Origin: Alphaproteobacteria bacterium
GTDB lineage: Bacteria; Pseudomonadota; Alphaproteobacteria; UBA828
Reading direction: 5' to 3'
Length of the DNA: 64,000 nt
Assembly: GCA_022826665.1 (NCBI GenBank)
Contig: JAJDUK010000064.1
Coordinates: 1-64,000, forward strand
Both the position numbers and the translations under genes were made by a program. Under the pieces are notes generated by a model. The model searched no databases. It saw only the letters and a program-made list of their open reading frames with translations, and was not told the DNA's origin. How positions within the stretch are numbered: the stretch's first letter is position 1; every line of letters starts with the position of its first letter. Shown here in pieces: positions 19,288 through 28,312 of the stretch.

Positions 19288-21315
19288 TCAGTCGTCCTCC
19301 TTCGCTGCGGCGAGCACGTCGTCGGCCAGCCGCCCGGTGAGCTCCTGCAGGCGGTCGAACTGGGCTTCGAAGGTGCCGACGCCCAGGGTGAGCGAGCGCA
19401 GCTCGATGATCAGGTCGTGCATCTCCGCCTGCGGCATCTGGCTCGTCACCTCGTCCCAGCCGGACCAGTCCTCGCGCGTCTGGAAACCCAATACCTGGCC
19501 GCGGCGGCCGGTCACCAGGCGCTGGACGTTGGGCGTGAACTCGCTCGGTATCGAGATCCTGACCTCGCAAATGGGCTCCAGCAGCACCGGGTTGCACTTG
19601 GGCAGCGCTTCGGCCATCGCCATGCGGCCGGCGGTCTTGAAGGCCATTTCCGAGCTGTCGACGGAATGGTGCTTGCCGTCGGTGAGCGTCACCGAGACAT
19701 CCACCACCGGGAAGCCGAGCGGCCCGCTGGTGAGAAAGTCGCGCACGCCGGCCTCCACCGCAGGGATGTACTGGCGCGGCACGGCGCCGCCGACCACCTT
19801 TTCCTGAAACTCGAAGCCGGTACCGCGCGGCAGCGGCTTCACGTCGATATGCACGTCGCCGAACTGGCCGTGGCCGCCGGTCTGCTTCTTGAAGCGCGCG
19901 TGCTGGGAGACCGGCTTTCGGATCGCCTCCTTGTAGGCGACCTTCGGCCGCTCGGTCTGCAAACTGAGCCCGTACTTGCCGGCGAGGCGATCGAGCGCGA
20001 CCTTCAGGTGCATCTCGCCCTGGCCCCAGAGCACCGCCTCCTGGGTGTCGGGATTGGGCTGGAAGCTGAGCGACGGGTCTTCCTGGGCCAGGCGGCTCAT
20101 CGCGCCCGAGACCTTGACCTCGTCCTCACGCCGGCTGGCCCGCACGGCATAGGCATAGACCGAGGACGGCAGGTTCGCCCGCGGCATGGGCTCGACCTCG
20201 GGCCCGTCGGCGGGAGCGACGGTATCGCCGGTGGAGATGGATTCGAGCCGCCCGAGTCCGACGATCTCGCCGGCTTGCGCCTTGTCGATCTTGTTCTGCT
20301 GTTGGCCCTGCATCCGGTACATCCCGCCGATGCGCTGGCCGTCGTTGAGCGTCATGCCGTCTTCGATAGTGCCTGCCCAGACCCGCGCGAGCGATACCTT
20401 GCCGCCGTGCTGGGTCATGTAGGTTTTGACGACCTGTGCGATCGAGGCGCCGTCAGCATCGGCCGGCAGCCGCCGCGACGCGAGCGCGTCGCCGGGCGCG
20501 AAGTCGATCAGGGATTCCAGCAGGCGGCGCACGCCCCAATCCCGCTCCGCAGACCCCATCATCACAGGCACCACAGCCGCATCCGCCAGCACGCCGCGCA
20601 GGTAGGCCTGAATCTCCTCGGGCTCTGGAATTTCGTCCTCGAGCAGGCGTTCCAGGAGCGTGTCGTCGAAGTCCGCCAGGCTCTCGAGTAGCTGCGTGCG
20701 CGCGTCCTCCCGGCGTTCCAAAACCTCATCCGGCGCGTCGACGCCAACGGCACCGTCCTGGTCGCGATATTCGTAGGCCTTGCCGGTAATCAAGTCGACA
20801 TAGCCCTTGACGCTGTCGCCGTCGCGGATTGCAACCTGGCAGGGCACCAGCGGTCGGTCGCTGACCGGCTGCACCGCCTCGATCAACTCCGCGACCCGCA
20901 CCGCCGTCTCGTCCATCCTGTTGGTGAACACGACGTGCGGAATCTCATGCTGAGCCAGGTACTTGAAGAGCCGTCCCATGGTCCAGACCCGGTTCGTGTC
21001 GGGCGTGCACACGATGACGGCGAGATCGACGCCCATGAGCGCATTGGCGGTCTCGGCGAAGAACTCGATCGAGCCCGGACAGTCCAGGATCGTGAAGTGG
21101 CGGTCTCGGTACTCGAACGAGGCGGCGTTGACCTCTACGCTCGACTGGCGCCCGCGCGCCTCGTCGGACCAGTCGCCGACCGTATTGCCGTCCGTGACCT
21201 TGCCCTTGCGGCCGATTGCACCGGCCACGAACAACATGCTTTCCAGTAGCGTGGTCTTGCCGCTCGTGTAGGGGCCGACAAGCGCAATGTTCAGCGCCCC
21301 GGTCGAATCACTCAT
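19288..21315 (-). CDS. Elongation factor G-like translational GTPase
   Basis: A 675-residue homolog of EF-G, missing some conserved GTPase residues. G1 is GPYTSGKT (14-21) where EF-G has a form like AHIDAGKT. Switch II is DCPGS (78-82), with Ser82 in the place of the catalytic His of DTPGH. G4 is NRMD (132-135). Downstream are the beta-barrel domain II, domain III and domain IV (KQTGGHGQFGDVHIDVKP), and domain V ending in ITSQ-like sequence. This matches the EF-G-like subfamily common in alphaproteobacteria, whose function is unclear. It is not the housekeeping fusA. The start MSDSTGALNIALVG is preferred to an ATG 51 bp upstream. Confidence 0.87.
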   Translation of the reverse strand: MSDSTGALNIALVGPYTSGKTTLLESMLFVAGAIGRKGKVTDGNTVGDWSDEARGRQSSVEVNAASFEYRDRHFTILDCPGSIEFFAETANALMGVDLAVIVCTPDTNRVWTMGRLFKYLAQHEIPHVVFTNRMDETAVRVAELIEAVQPVSDRPLVPCQVAIRDGDSVKGYVDLITGKAYEYRDQDGAVGVDAPDEVLERREDARTQLLESLADFDDTLLERLLEDEIPEPEEIQAYLRGVLADAAVVPVMMGSAERDWGVRRLLESLIDFAPGDALASRRLPADADGASIAQVVKTYMTQHGGKVSLARVWAGTIEDGMTLNDGQRIGGMYRMQGQQQNKIDKAQAGEIVGLGRLESISTGDTVAPADGPEVEPMPRANLPSSVYAYAVRASRREDEVKVSGAMSRLAQEDPSLSFQPNPDTQEAVLWGQGEMHLKVALDRLAGKYGLSLQTERPKVAYKEAIRKPVSQHARFKKQTGGHGQFGDVHIDVKPLPRGTGFEFQEKVVGGAVPRQYIPAVEAGVRDFLTSGPLGFPVVDVSVTLTDGKHHSVDSSEMAFKTAGRMAMAEALPKCNPVLLEPICEVRISIPSEFTPNVQRLVTGRRGQVLGFQTREDWSGWDEVTSQMPQAEMHDLIIELRSLTLGVGTFEAQFDRLQELTGRLADDVLAAAKEDD

Positions 21316-21516
21316 GCTATCTCCCTTTACCCAGAACCGCGCCGGCGGGCTTCGTTCCGCGGTCACGGGGCGGGCATGTTTCCAGTGCCCCGGCCGGAAT
21401 GCAACCGCGATTAGCGCTCGATCCGCAACGAGAGAGCGGGCCGGCCGGCCCAGTCTGGCGTGGCCAGGGTGGGGCGGCTATGGTGCCTGCGGTTTGGCTG
21501 CGAGGATGGGTTTCGG

Positions 21517-22260
21517 TTGAGCATCTGGGGCAAGATCATCGGAGGCGCCGCGGGGTTCGCGCTGGGCGGCCCCATCGGCGCGATTCTCGGCGTGGCCGCC
21601 GGCCATTTCGTGGACCGCATGGCCACGGGCCGCCGCGTCCGGCGCATCGGCGCGGGCGATCAGGAGACCAAGCAGGCCGCAGTCTCGATCGCGTTGGTGG
21701 TTCTCGCTGCCAAGATGGCGAAGGCCGACGGCCGCGTCACCCGCGAGGAGATCGACGCGTTCAAGCGGGTCTTCGCCGTTCCCCAAGCCCACGCCGCTGC
21801 GATCGGGCGGATCTGGGACGAGGCGCGGCGCGAGGCGACCGGCTTCGAGCCCTACGCTGAGCAAATCGTGCAGATCTTCCCGCACGACACCACCATGCGG
21901 GAGGAAATGCTCGGCGCACTCTTCCAGATCGCCATGGCCGACGGCGAGCTGCACGAAGGGGAGCGCGCCTACCTGACCCGCGTTGCCCAAATCTTCGGCT
22001 TCGACGAGCGCAGCTTCGCGCAGATCATGTCGCGCCACATGGGTGGCGGCGAGGCCGACCCCTATCAGGTGCTCGGCGTCGAGCCCAGCGCCTCGGACGA
22101 CGAGATCAAGCAGACCTACCGCCGGCTGATCCGCGAGCATCACCCCGACAAGCTCATCGCCGAGGGCATGCCGGAGGAGATGGTCCAGGTTGCGAACGAG
22201 CAGATGGCCGCGATCAACGCGGCCTATGACAGGATCGCCAAGCTTCGCGGGCTGCGCTGA
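21517..22260 (+). CDS. TerB-like / DnaJ-domain membrane-associated protein (DjlA type)
   Basis: A protein of 247 residues from a TTG start. The N-terminus SIWGKIIGGAAGFALGGPIG is a Gly/Ala-rich membrane helix typical of DjlA-like proteins. A TerB-type helical domain follows (AAKMAKADGRVTREE, and AMADGELHEGERAYL). The C-terminal J domain is complete (DPYQVLGVEPSASDDEIK, with the HPD motif in REHHPDKL), so it should stimulate DnaK. The TTG at 21517 is chosen because the family begins with this motif; GAGGA lies ten bases upstream. Confidence 0.86.
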   Translation: MSIWGKIIGGAAGFALGGPIGAILGVAAGHFVDRMATGRRVRRIGAGDQETKQAAVSIALVVLAAKMAKADGRVTREEIDAFKRVFAVPQAHAAAIGRIWDEARREATGFEPYAEQIVQIFPHDTTMREEMLGALFQIAMADGELHEGERAYLTRVAQIFGFDERSFAQIMSRHMGGGEADPYQVLGVEPSASDDEIKQTYRRLIREHHPDKLIAEGMPEEMVQVANEQMAAINAAYDRIAKLRGLR

Positions 22261-22328
22261 TCGCGCTTGCCGCGCCCTGAGCGCGCCCGCGCCGCCGTTA
22301 CGCCCGCTTCCGCTGCGCCCGCTGCCCA

Positions 22329-23201
22329 ATGCCGCCGAGTCATATTGCAATCGCGCTCGGCACGGCCCTGCTCTGGGGCTTCGGCTTCGTGACCAGCAAG
22401 TACGGCGCGGACCACATGCCGCCGCTGTTCTTCCTGGCGCTGCGCTTCGCGCTGATGGCGCTGATGCTGCTCTGGTTCGTGCGCCCGCCTGCCGGCCGCT
22501 GGCTCGCCGTGAGCCTCTTCGCGCTGACCATGGGCGCCGGCCACTTCGGCCTGTTCTATATCGCGCTCAACATCGGGGTGGAGGCCTCGACCGCGGCGAT
22601 CATCTGGATCACGCAGGTTCCCCTCAGCGCTTTGCTGGCGGGAATCGTCCTGCGCGAGCGTCCGGGCTGGATGGCGCTCCTGGGCATCGCCATCGCGTTC
22701 GGCGGCGCCGTGCTGCTGGTCGGCGAGCCACGCCATACCGGCAACGCGGCGGGCATCGCGCTCATGTTCGGCTCCAGCATTGCATGGGCGGTGGCCAACG
22801 TGCAGGTCAAGCGCCTCACCGACATTTCGCCGCTGGCGCTGAACGGCTGGATGTCGGCGATCTCTGCCCTGCTCCTGTTCCCTCTCTCCTTCGCCCTGGA
22901 GGAAGGGCAGATCGCGAGCCTGCTGCAGCCCGACTGGCGCCTGCACAGCTCACTGGTCTACCAGGTCGTGGGCTCCACCCTGCTGGCCTACTGGGCCTGG
23001 TACTATCTGCTCGCGTACAACAAGGTGGCGACAGTGGCCGGCTTCATGTTGCTGGTGCCGGTGGTGGGCGTGATCTTCGGCGTCTTCATCCTGGGCGATC
23101 CGATCACCTGGCAGACCCTTGTGGGCGGCGCGATCATCGTCTCCGGCGTGGCCCTCATCGTCCTCAAGCGCACACCGGAGCCAGCGGTGACGAGCCGATG
23201 A
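22329..23201 (+). CDS. EamA/DMT-family transporter
   Basis: An inner-membrane protein of 290 residues with ten predicted hydrophobic segments arranged as two EamA repeats. The first repeat starts ALGTALLWGFGFVTSKYG and the second starts GIALMFGSSIAWAVANVQVK. Members export amino acids or metabolites; the substrate is not predictable. It lies 68 bp after the DnaJ-type gene and 40 bp before the amidase gene. The three plus-strand genes may form one unit. Confidence 0.86.
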   Translation: MPPSHIAIALGTALLWGFGFVTSKYGADHMPPLFFLALRFALMALMLLWFVRPPAGRWLAVSLFALTMGAGHFGLFYIALNIGVEASTAAIIWITQVPLSALLAGIVLRERPGWMALLGIAIAFGGAVLLVGEPRHTGNAAGIALMFGSSIAWAVANVQVKRLTDISPLALNGWMSAISALLLFPLSFALEEGQIASLLQPDWRLHSSLVYQVVGSTLLAYWAWYYLLAYNKVATVAGFMLLVPVVGVIFGVFILGDPITWQTLVGGAIIVSGVALIVLKRTPEPAVTSR

Positions 23202-23241
23202 TGCTGAATTCGGGATCGTCCGCAGCGAGGGAGGCCGGAGC

Positions 23242-24012
23242 GTGAGCGAAGAGAGTGTCGCCCGGCGTGCCGTGGTCGACATGCCTTCGCCCAACTGGGA
23301 CGAGCGGCCTACGGCTGCCGGGTCGGTCGATACGCTGGTGCTGCACTACACGGGCATGGTCTCGGCCGAGGCCGCGCTCGCGCGGATGTCGGACCCTGCG
23401 GCGAAGGTCAGTGCACACTGGTGCATCGGCGAGGACGGTACTCTCTGGCGGCTGGTGCCCGAGGGACGCCGCGCTTGGCACGCCGGGGTGAGCGAATGGC
23501 GCGGCCGCCGCGCGGTGAACGATTTCTCGATCGGGATCGAGCTGGTCAATCCCGGCCACGAGCACGGATACCGTCCGTTCCCGGAGGCCCAGATGGATGC
23601 CTTGCTCGATCTCGCCCGCGCCATCGTCGCGCGCCAGACCATCGACCCCTGCAACGTGGTGGCGCATTCCGATATCGCGCCGACGCGCCGGCAGGACCCC
23701 GGCGAGCTCTTCGACTGGGCGCGTCTCGCCCAGGCGGGCATCGGCGTCTGGCCCAGGAGTGAGGCCGAACCCGTGCGGAAGGATTCGCGGCTTCGCCTCG
23801 GCGATCGTGGCGCTGCCGTGCGACTGCACCAGGAGCGCCTGCGCGCAATCGGCTACGGCATCGTGGCCGACGGCGATTTCGGCGCGACAACCGCAGCCGT
23901 CGTGCGCGCCTTTCAACGGCACTTCCGCCAGGCCTGCGTCGATGGCGCGATCGATGCCAGTACGGCCGCCGTCATCGGCCAGGTGCATGCGCTCGCGATC
24001 GCGCAGGCCTGA
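23242..24012 (+). CDS. N-acetylmuramoyl-L-alanine amidase (AmpD-like) with a peptidoglycan-binding domain
   Basis: A 256-residue Amidase_2 enzyme that cleaves the MurNAc-L-Ala bond and takes part in muropeptide recycling. The Zn-binding residues are in LHYTGMVS and in AHSDIAPTRRQDPGELFDW; the latter is diagnostic for AmpD. A PG_binding_1-like domain occupies the C-terminal third (LGDRGAAVRLHQERLRAIGYG). There is no signal peptide, fitting a cytosolic role. The start is GTG. It lies just upstream of rnpB. Confidence 0.9.
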   Translation: MSEESVARRAVVDMPSPNWDERPTAAGSVDTLVLHYTGMVSAEAALARMSDPAAKVSAHWCIGEDGTLWRLVPEGRRAWHAGVSEWRGRRAVNDFSIGIELVNPGHEHGYRPFPEAQMDALLDLARAIVARQTIDPCNVVAHSDIAPTRRQDPGELFDWARLAQAGIGVWPRSEAEPVRKDSRLRLGDRGAAVRLHQERLRAIGYGIVADGDFGATTAAVVRAFQRHFRQACVDGAIDASTAAVIGQVHALAIAQA

Positions 24013-24051
24013 GACGGGCTTGACCGGGTCCGAGCGCGCGCGTAGTCAGGG

Positions 24052-24461
<410 letters not shown>

Positions 24462-24465
24462 TTCT

Positions 24466-24494
24466 CTCCCCACGGACCCCAATATGTGGGGGAG
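24466..24494 (+). terminator. Possible rnpB terminator hairpin
   Basis: CTCCCCAC (24466-24473) can pair with GTGGGGGAG (24486-24494) with one bulged G, five bases after rnpB P1. No T-tract follows, so this would be an atypical terminator or a stem that protects the RNA end. Confidence 0.35.
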
Positions 24495-24728
24495 TCTGAA
24501 TACCGGTACACTAGATATTCCCTCATCGACTGTTGTCTTGGCGGTCGCTTCCAGTACTGATAATAGAACATAAAGAGAACATATAGTTGATATCGGCCGA
24601 GACTTGATTCCTCTCTCCCGGTAACTGGCGCTCTAGCCTTGGTCTCAGGCCTTCCTCCCAAATCAGATCAGAGTGGTCGGGCCGCTGTTCTTGCGTGTTC
24701 GCCGGAACACTTGAAATTTTGTCTTGCA
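24495..24728 (+). promoter_or_regulatory. AT-rich leader upstream of mraZ
   Basis: This stretch has no gene and is clearly more AT-rich than the rest of the window. It contains TTGGCG (24538-24543) with GATAAT or TAATAG 15-17 bp further, a possible promoter. An 11-bp-spaced direct repeat AGAACATA lies at 24565-24572 and 24576-24583. A perfect palindrome, GTGTTC-GCCG-GAACAC, lies at 24695-24710, directly before TTGAAA. These look like binding sites for unidentified regulators of the division operon. Confidence 0.45.
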
Positions 24729-24770
24729 TCCATGATTTCCCATGAGATACCATGTTATCCCATAGCATCC
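24729..24770 (+). promoter_or_regulatory. MraZ operator: five phased boxes
   Basis: The 10-bp periodic series is TCCATGATTT, CCCATGAGAT, ACCATGTTAT, CCCATAGCAT, CCCGG. On the other strand this reads as TGGG-type boxes spaced by one helical turn, which is the known recognition pattern of MraZ. Three boxes suffice in other bacteria; here four are good and a fifth is partial. The site lies about 80 bp upstream of the mraZ start, so MraZ probably represses its own operon. Confidence 0.75.
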
Positions 24771-24847
24771 CGGATCAGAGCGGGAACAGACGAAGACGGA
24801 AACGAGCGACGGCACGGCGAACAGGGCTCGCGCCCGAGGAGCAGGCG

Positions 24848-25294
24848 GTGGCTGTCTTTGCCAATACGTTCGTTAACAAGGTGGATCGGAAGGGACGGGT
24901 CTCCGTCCCCGCCTCCTTCCGCAACGAGCTGGGCCGGCAGTCCTCCCTCGGAATCGCGGTCTACCCCTCCGTCGACAAGAGCCCGTCTCTGACCGGCTGT
25001 GGCGAGGATCGTCTCAGAAGCATGAGTGACGCCCTGGGCGGCGATGATCCATTCGACACCGAATCCGTCAGCAAGCGCATGAGGCTTTTCCCCGCCGTCC
25101 AGCGCCTTCCGCTCGATGCGGACGGTCGGGTGCTCCTGCCGCGCGACCTGTTGGACCATGCCGGGATCACCACCCATGCCGCATTCGCGGGCATGGGCCG
25201 CGACTTCCGAATTTGGGAACCCGAGACCCTCGAAGCCGCCCGGAAGGCGGAAGAGGAGCAAACCTCCGAGCCGGAACCGGGAGGCGATCGATGA
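24848..25294 (+). CDS. mraZ: Transcriptional regulator MraZ
   Basis: A DNA-binding protein of 148 residues with two SpoVT-AbrB-like repeats: NKVDRKGRVSVPASFRNEL near the start and LPLDADGRVLLPRDLLDHAG in the second half. MraZ binds TGGG boxes and regulates the dcw operon. The GTG at 24848 has GAGGAG six bases upstream and starts the conserved FANTFVNKVD, so a longer upstream ATG is rejected. Its stop overlaps the rsmH ATG (ATGA). Confidence 0.93.
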   Translation: MAVFANTFVNKVDRKGRVSVPASFRNELGRQSSLGIAVYPSVDKSPSLTGCGEDRLRSMSDALGGDDPFDTESVSKRMRLFPAVQRLPLDADGRVLLPRDLLDHAGITTHAAFAGMGRDFRIWEPETLEAARKAEEEQTSEPEPGGDR

Positions 25295-26262
25295 GCGTCT
25301 CGCCCGGTCACGTCCCGGTCATGAAGGACGCGATGCTCTCCCTCATCGCGCCCCAGGACGGTGGCGTCTACGTGGACGGCACCTTCGGCGGCGGCGGCTA
25401 CAGCCGGGCCCTGCTGGAGGCTGCCTCCTGCGTGGTCTACGGGATCGACCGCGATGCCGACGCTCTGCGTGCAGGCGACGCGCTTTCGGTCCGGTTCGGG
25501 GGGAGGCTGATCCTGCTCCACGGCCGCTTTTCCGAGATGGCGACCCTGCTCGCGCCCTACCGCGTGAGCGCGGTGGACGGGATCGCCCTTGATCTCGGCC
25601 TCTCCTCGCGCCAGCTCGACGACGGCGCGCGGGGCTTCTCGTTCCGTTTCGACGGCCCCCTCGATATGAAGATGGACCGGGACGATCCGGGGCCGACGGC
25701 GGCCGACCTGGTCAACGACGAGTCCGAGGCCGAGCTGGCCGCGATCATCGCCGGCTTCGGCGAGGAGCGCCGCGCCCGCGCCATCGCGCGGGCCATCGTC
25801 GCCGCCCGGGCCGAAGGCCCGATCACCAGCACCGGCCGGCTTGCCGAGATCGTCCGGCGCGCGGTGGCGCGGCGGCCGCAGGGCGGGATCGACGTGGCTA
25901 CGCGCACCTTTCAGGCTCTCCGCCTCCGCGTTAACGACGAAATCGGCGAGATCGAGCGGGGGCTTCGCCAGATCGAACGGCTCCTGCGGCCGGGTGGGCG
26001 CGCCATCGTGGTGTCCTTTCACTCCCTTGAGGACCGCCCGGTGAAGCGCTTCTTCCGTGAGCGCAGTGGTGGGCGGCAGCCCAATCGTCACGAGCCGCCC
26101 GCTGCCACGAAATCGCCCGATCCCACCTTCAGACTGTTGACCCGCCGGGCGCGCAAGCCCGACAGCGCGGAGGTTTCGGCCAACCCCCGCGCCCGTTCGG
26201 CACGCCTGCGCGCGGCGGAGCGGACCGCCGCGCCGCCGTGGCACGAGAGGCTCGTCGCATGA
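25291..26262 (+). CDS. rsmH: 16S rRNA (cytosine(1402)-N4)-methyltransferase
   Basis: A SAM-dependent enzyme of 323 residues that methylates N4 of C1402 in the ribosomal P site. It has HVPVMKDAMLSLI, the SAM-binding VDGTFGGGGYSRALLE, IALDLGLSSRQLDD and the C-terminal VSFHSLEDRPVKRFF. The start overlaps mraZ by four bases and its stop overlaps ftsL (ATGA). Confidence 0.95.
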   Translation: MSVSPGHVPVMKDAMLSLIAPQDGGVYVDGTFGGGGYSRALLEAASCVVYGIDRDADALRAGDALSVRFGGRLILLHGRFSEMATLLAPYRVSAVDGIALDLGLSSRQLDDGARGFSFRFDGPLDMKMDRDDPGPTAADLVNDESEAELAAIIAGFGEERRARAIARAIVAARAEGPITSTGRLAEIVRRAVARRPQGGIDVATRTFQALRLRVNDEIGEIERGLRQIERLLRPGGRAIVVSFHSLEDRPVKRFFRERSGGRQPNRHEPPAATKSPDPTFRLLTRRARKPDSAEVSANPRARSARLRAAERTAAPPWHERLVA

Positions 26263-26576
26263 TGCGGCACCTGGTCCTCATATCGATCGCAGCGTTCGTC
26301 GTCGCGATGCTCGCCCTCTTCCTCGTGAAGCACGAGGTGAGGGGGCTGGAGCACGAGCTCGCGGCGCTCGAGCACGAGCGTCAGAGTCACGTCGAGGCGA
26401 TCCGTGTGCTCCGCTCCGAGTGGAGCTACCTGACCCGCCCCTCCAGGCTCGCGGCCTTGGCCGAGCGCCACCTCCCGCTTGAGCCGGTAGCGCCCGCGCA
26501 GGTCCGCTGGCTGCCCCAGCGGCCGTCCGGGGCTTCCGCATTTGTCACGCCCATCGGCGGCGAGAGGGAGCTGTGA
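26259..26576 (+). CDS. ftsL: Cell division protein FtsL-like
   Basis: A bitopic protein of 105 residues with one N-terminal membrane helix (LVLISIAAFVVAMLALFLV) followed by a heptad-like coiled coil (EVRGLEHELAALEHERQS) and YLTRPSRLAALAERHL. This is the expected layout of FtsL, which forms the FtsQLB complex and activates FtsWI. Identity rests on position between rsmH and ftsI and on topology, because FtsL sequences vary widely. Two consecutive ATGs open the gene. Confidence 0.88.
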   Translation: MMRHLVLISIAAFVVAMLALFLVKHEVRGLEHELAALEHERQSHVEAIRVLRSEWSYLTRPSRLAALAERHLPLEPVAPAQVRWLPQRPSGASAFVTPIGGEREL

Positions 26577-28312
26577 GGGACCTCGCGACCCGGCGCTGGT
26601 GGCGCCGCGGATCGACCTCCCGCCGTGAGGACGCGGCGGCGCAAGCACAGCCCGCGCTGCTGGAGCGCGCCCGTGGCCGCCTGCTGGTGACCGGCGTGAT
26701 CTTCCTGCTCTGCTTCGGTGCGCTGGTGGTTCGCACCCTCGACGTGGCGGTGATCGGCGCACCCGTCGACATCAGCACCGCCGGAGATGCGAGCGCCTTC
26801 GACCCCGCCGCTCGGGCCGACATCGTGGACCGCCACGGCGTCCTGCTGGCGTCGAACCTGCCTACGCATGCCCTCTACGTCGAGCCCGGCAAGATCTTCG
26901 ATCGTGAGGAGGCCGTGGCCGCGCTCGGTCGCCTGTTCCCCGATCTCGACCCGGAGCGCACGGCCTCTCTCATCGCGTCCGGCAAGAAGAGCGCCCTCCT
27001 GCGGCACGACCTCACGCCCGAGCAGGCGCACTCCATCAACCGGCTCGGCATCCCCGGCCTCTGGCTGGAACGCCAGGAGCAGCGCGTCTATCCACAAGGG
27101 CGCCTTTTCGCCCACGCGGTCGGGTTCACGGACGTGGACAATCGCGGTCTCGCCGGCGTCGAAAAGGCCGCCGACGCGGAGCTGCGGCGGCGTGCCGAAG
27201 CGCACAGCGGCCCGCTCGCGCTCTCGCTCGACATCCGGGTCCAGCACGCTCTCGCCCAGGCGCTTCAGGACACCATGACCGCCCATCGCGCACTCGGCGC
27301 CGCCGGCATGGTGATGGACGTCGAGACCGGTGAGCTGTTGGCCCTGGTCAGCCTCCCTTCGTTCGATCCCAAGGCGCCGGATCGCAGCCCTGCAGAGACC
27401 CTCTTCAACCGCGCCACGCTGGGCACTTACGAGCTCGGCTCCACCTTCAAGCCCTTCACCGTGGCTGCGGCTCTCGACCTCGGCATCGCCGGCATCGAGG
27501 ACAGCTACGACGCCACCGAGCCTATCAGGGTCTCGCGCTATCTGATCCGCGACCACCATCCCGAGAACCGCTGGCTGACGGTGCCGGAGATCCTCATCCA
27601 CTCCTCCAACATCGGGGCGGCGCGGATGGCAGTGGAGGTGGGCGCGGAGCGCCAGCGGACCTTCCTCGACGCGCTAGGCATGTTCGAGCGGATGCCCCTG
27701 GAGACGTCCGAGCGCGGCCGGCCCCTCGCGCCCCGGCGCTGGTCCGAGCACACCACGATGACGGTGAGCTACGGCCACGGGCTCGCGGTGACGCCGCTGC
27801 ACCTGCTCGCGAACTACGCTGCGCTGGTCAACGGCGGCATCGCGGTGACGCCGACGCTGCTGAAGCGCGAGCCGGGTGAGCAAATGGTGCAGCGGCGGGT
27901 CATCAGCGCGGAGACCTCTGCCGTCATGCGGATGCTGCTCTACGCCGTGGTGGCCGAGGGTACCGGCAAGAATGCCGCGGTTCCCGGTTACCTCGTGGGT
28001 GGCAAGACCGGCACCGCCGAGAAGGCCATCGGCGGCAGGTACAAGCGCGACAGCATGATCACCAACTTCGTCGGCGTCTTCCCCATCGACCGGCCCCGCT
28101 ACGCGGTGCTCACGATGATGGACGAGCCCAAGGGGACCAAGGAGACCTACGGCTTCGCGACGGCGGGCTGGACTGCAGCGCCGGTCGCCGGCGCCGTCAT
28201 CGAGCGCATCGCGCCGCTTCTCGGCGTGCCGGCCATCGTCGAGCCCGATGAGACCGAAGAGGAGCCCGCGTTCGCCCGTTGGGACGGCGCGGGACGTCAT
28301 GCGTCTTACTAG
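26573..28312 (+). CDS. ftsI: Peptidoglycan D,D-transpeptidase FtsI (PBP3)
   Basis: The septal transpeptidase that cross-links peptidoglycan, 579 residues. After a basic N-terminus, one membrane helix (LLVTGVIFLLCFGALVV) anchors it. The catalytic motifs are S290-TFK in GSTFKPFT, S344-SN in HSSNIGAARMA, and K478-TG in GGKTGTAEK. All are intact. It starts at a GTG overlapping the ftsL stop (GTGA). Its end overlaps murE by 14 bp. Confidence 0.95.
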   Translation: MRDLATRRWWRRGSTSRREDAAAQAQPALLERARGRLLVTGVIFLLCFGALVVRTLDVAVIGAPVDISTAGDASAFDPAARADIVDRHGVLLASNLPTHALYVEPGKIFDREEAVAALGRLFPDLDPERTASLIASGKKSALLRHDLTPEQAHSINRLGIPGLWLERQEQRVYPQGRLFAHAVGFTDVDNRGLAGVEKAADAELRRRAEAHSGPLALSLDIRVQHALAQALQDTMTAHRALGAAGMVMDVETGELLALVSLPSFDPKAPDRSPAETLFNRATLGTYELGSTFKPFTVAAALDLGIAGIEDSYDATEPIRVSRYLIRDHHPENRWLTVPEILIHSSNIGAARMAVEVGAERQRTFLDALGMFERMPLETSERGRPLAPRRWSEHTTMTVSYGHGLAVTPLHLLANYAALVNGGIAVTPTLLKREPGEQMVQRRVISAETSAVMRMLLYAVVAEGTGKNAAVPGYLVGGKTGTAEKAIGGRYKRDSMITNFVGVFPIDRPRYAVLTMMDEPKGTKETYGFATAGWTAAPVAGAVIERIAPLLGVPAIVEPDETEEEPAFARWDGAGRHASY

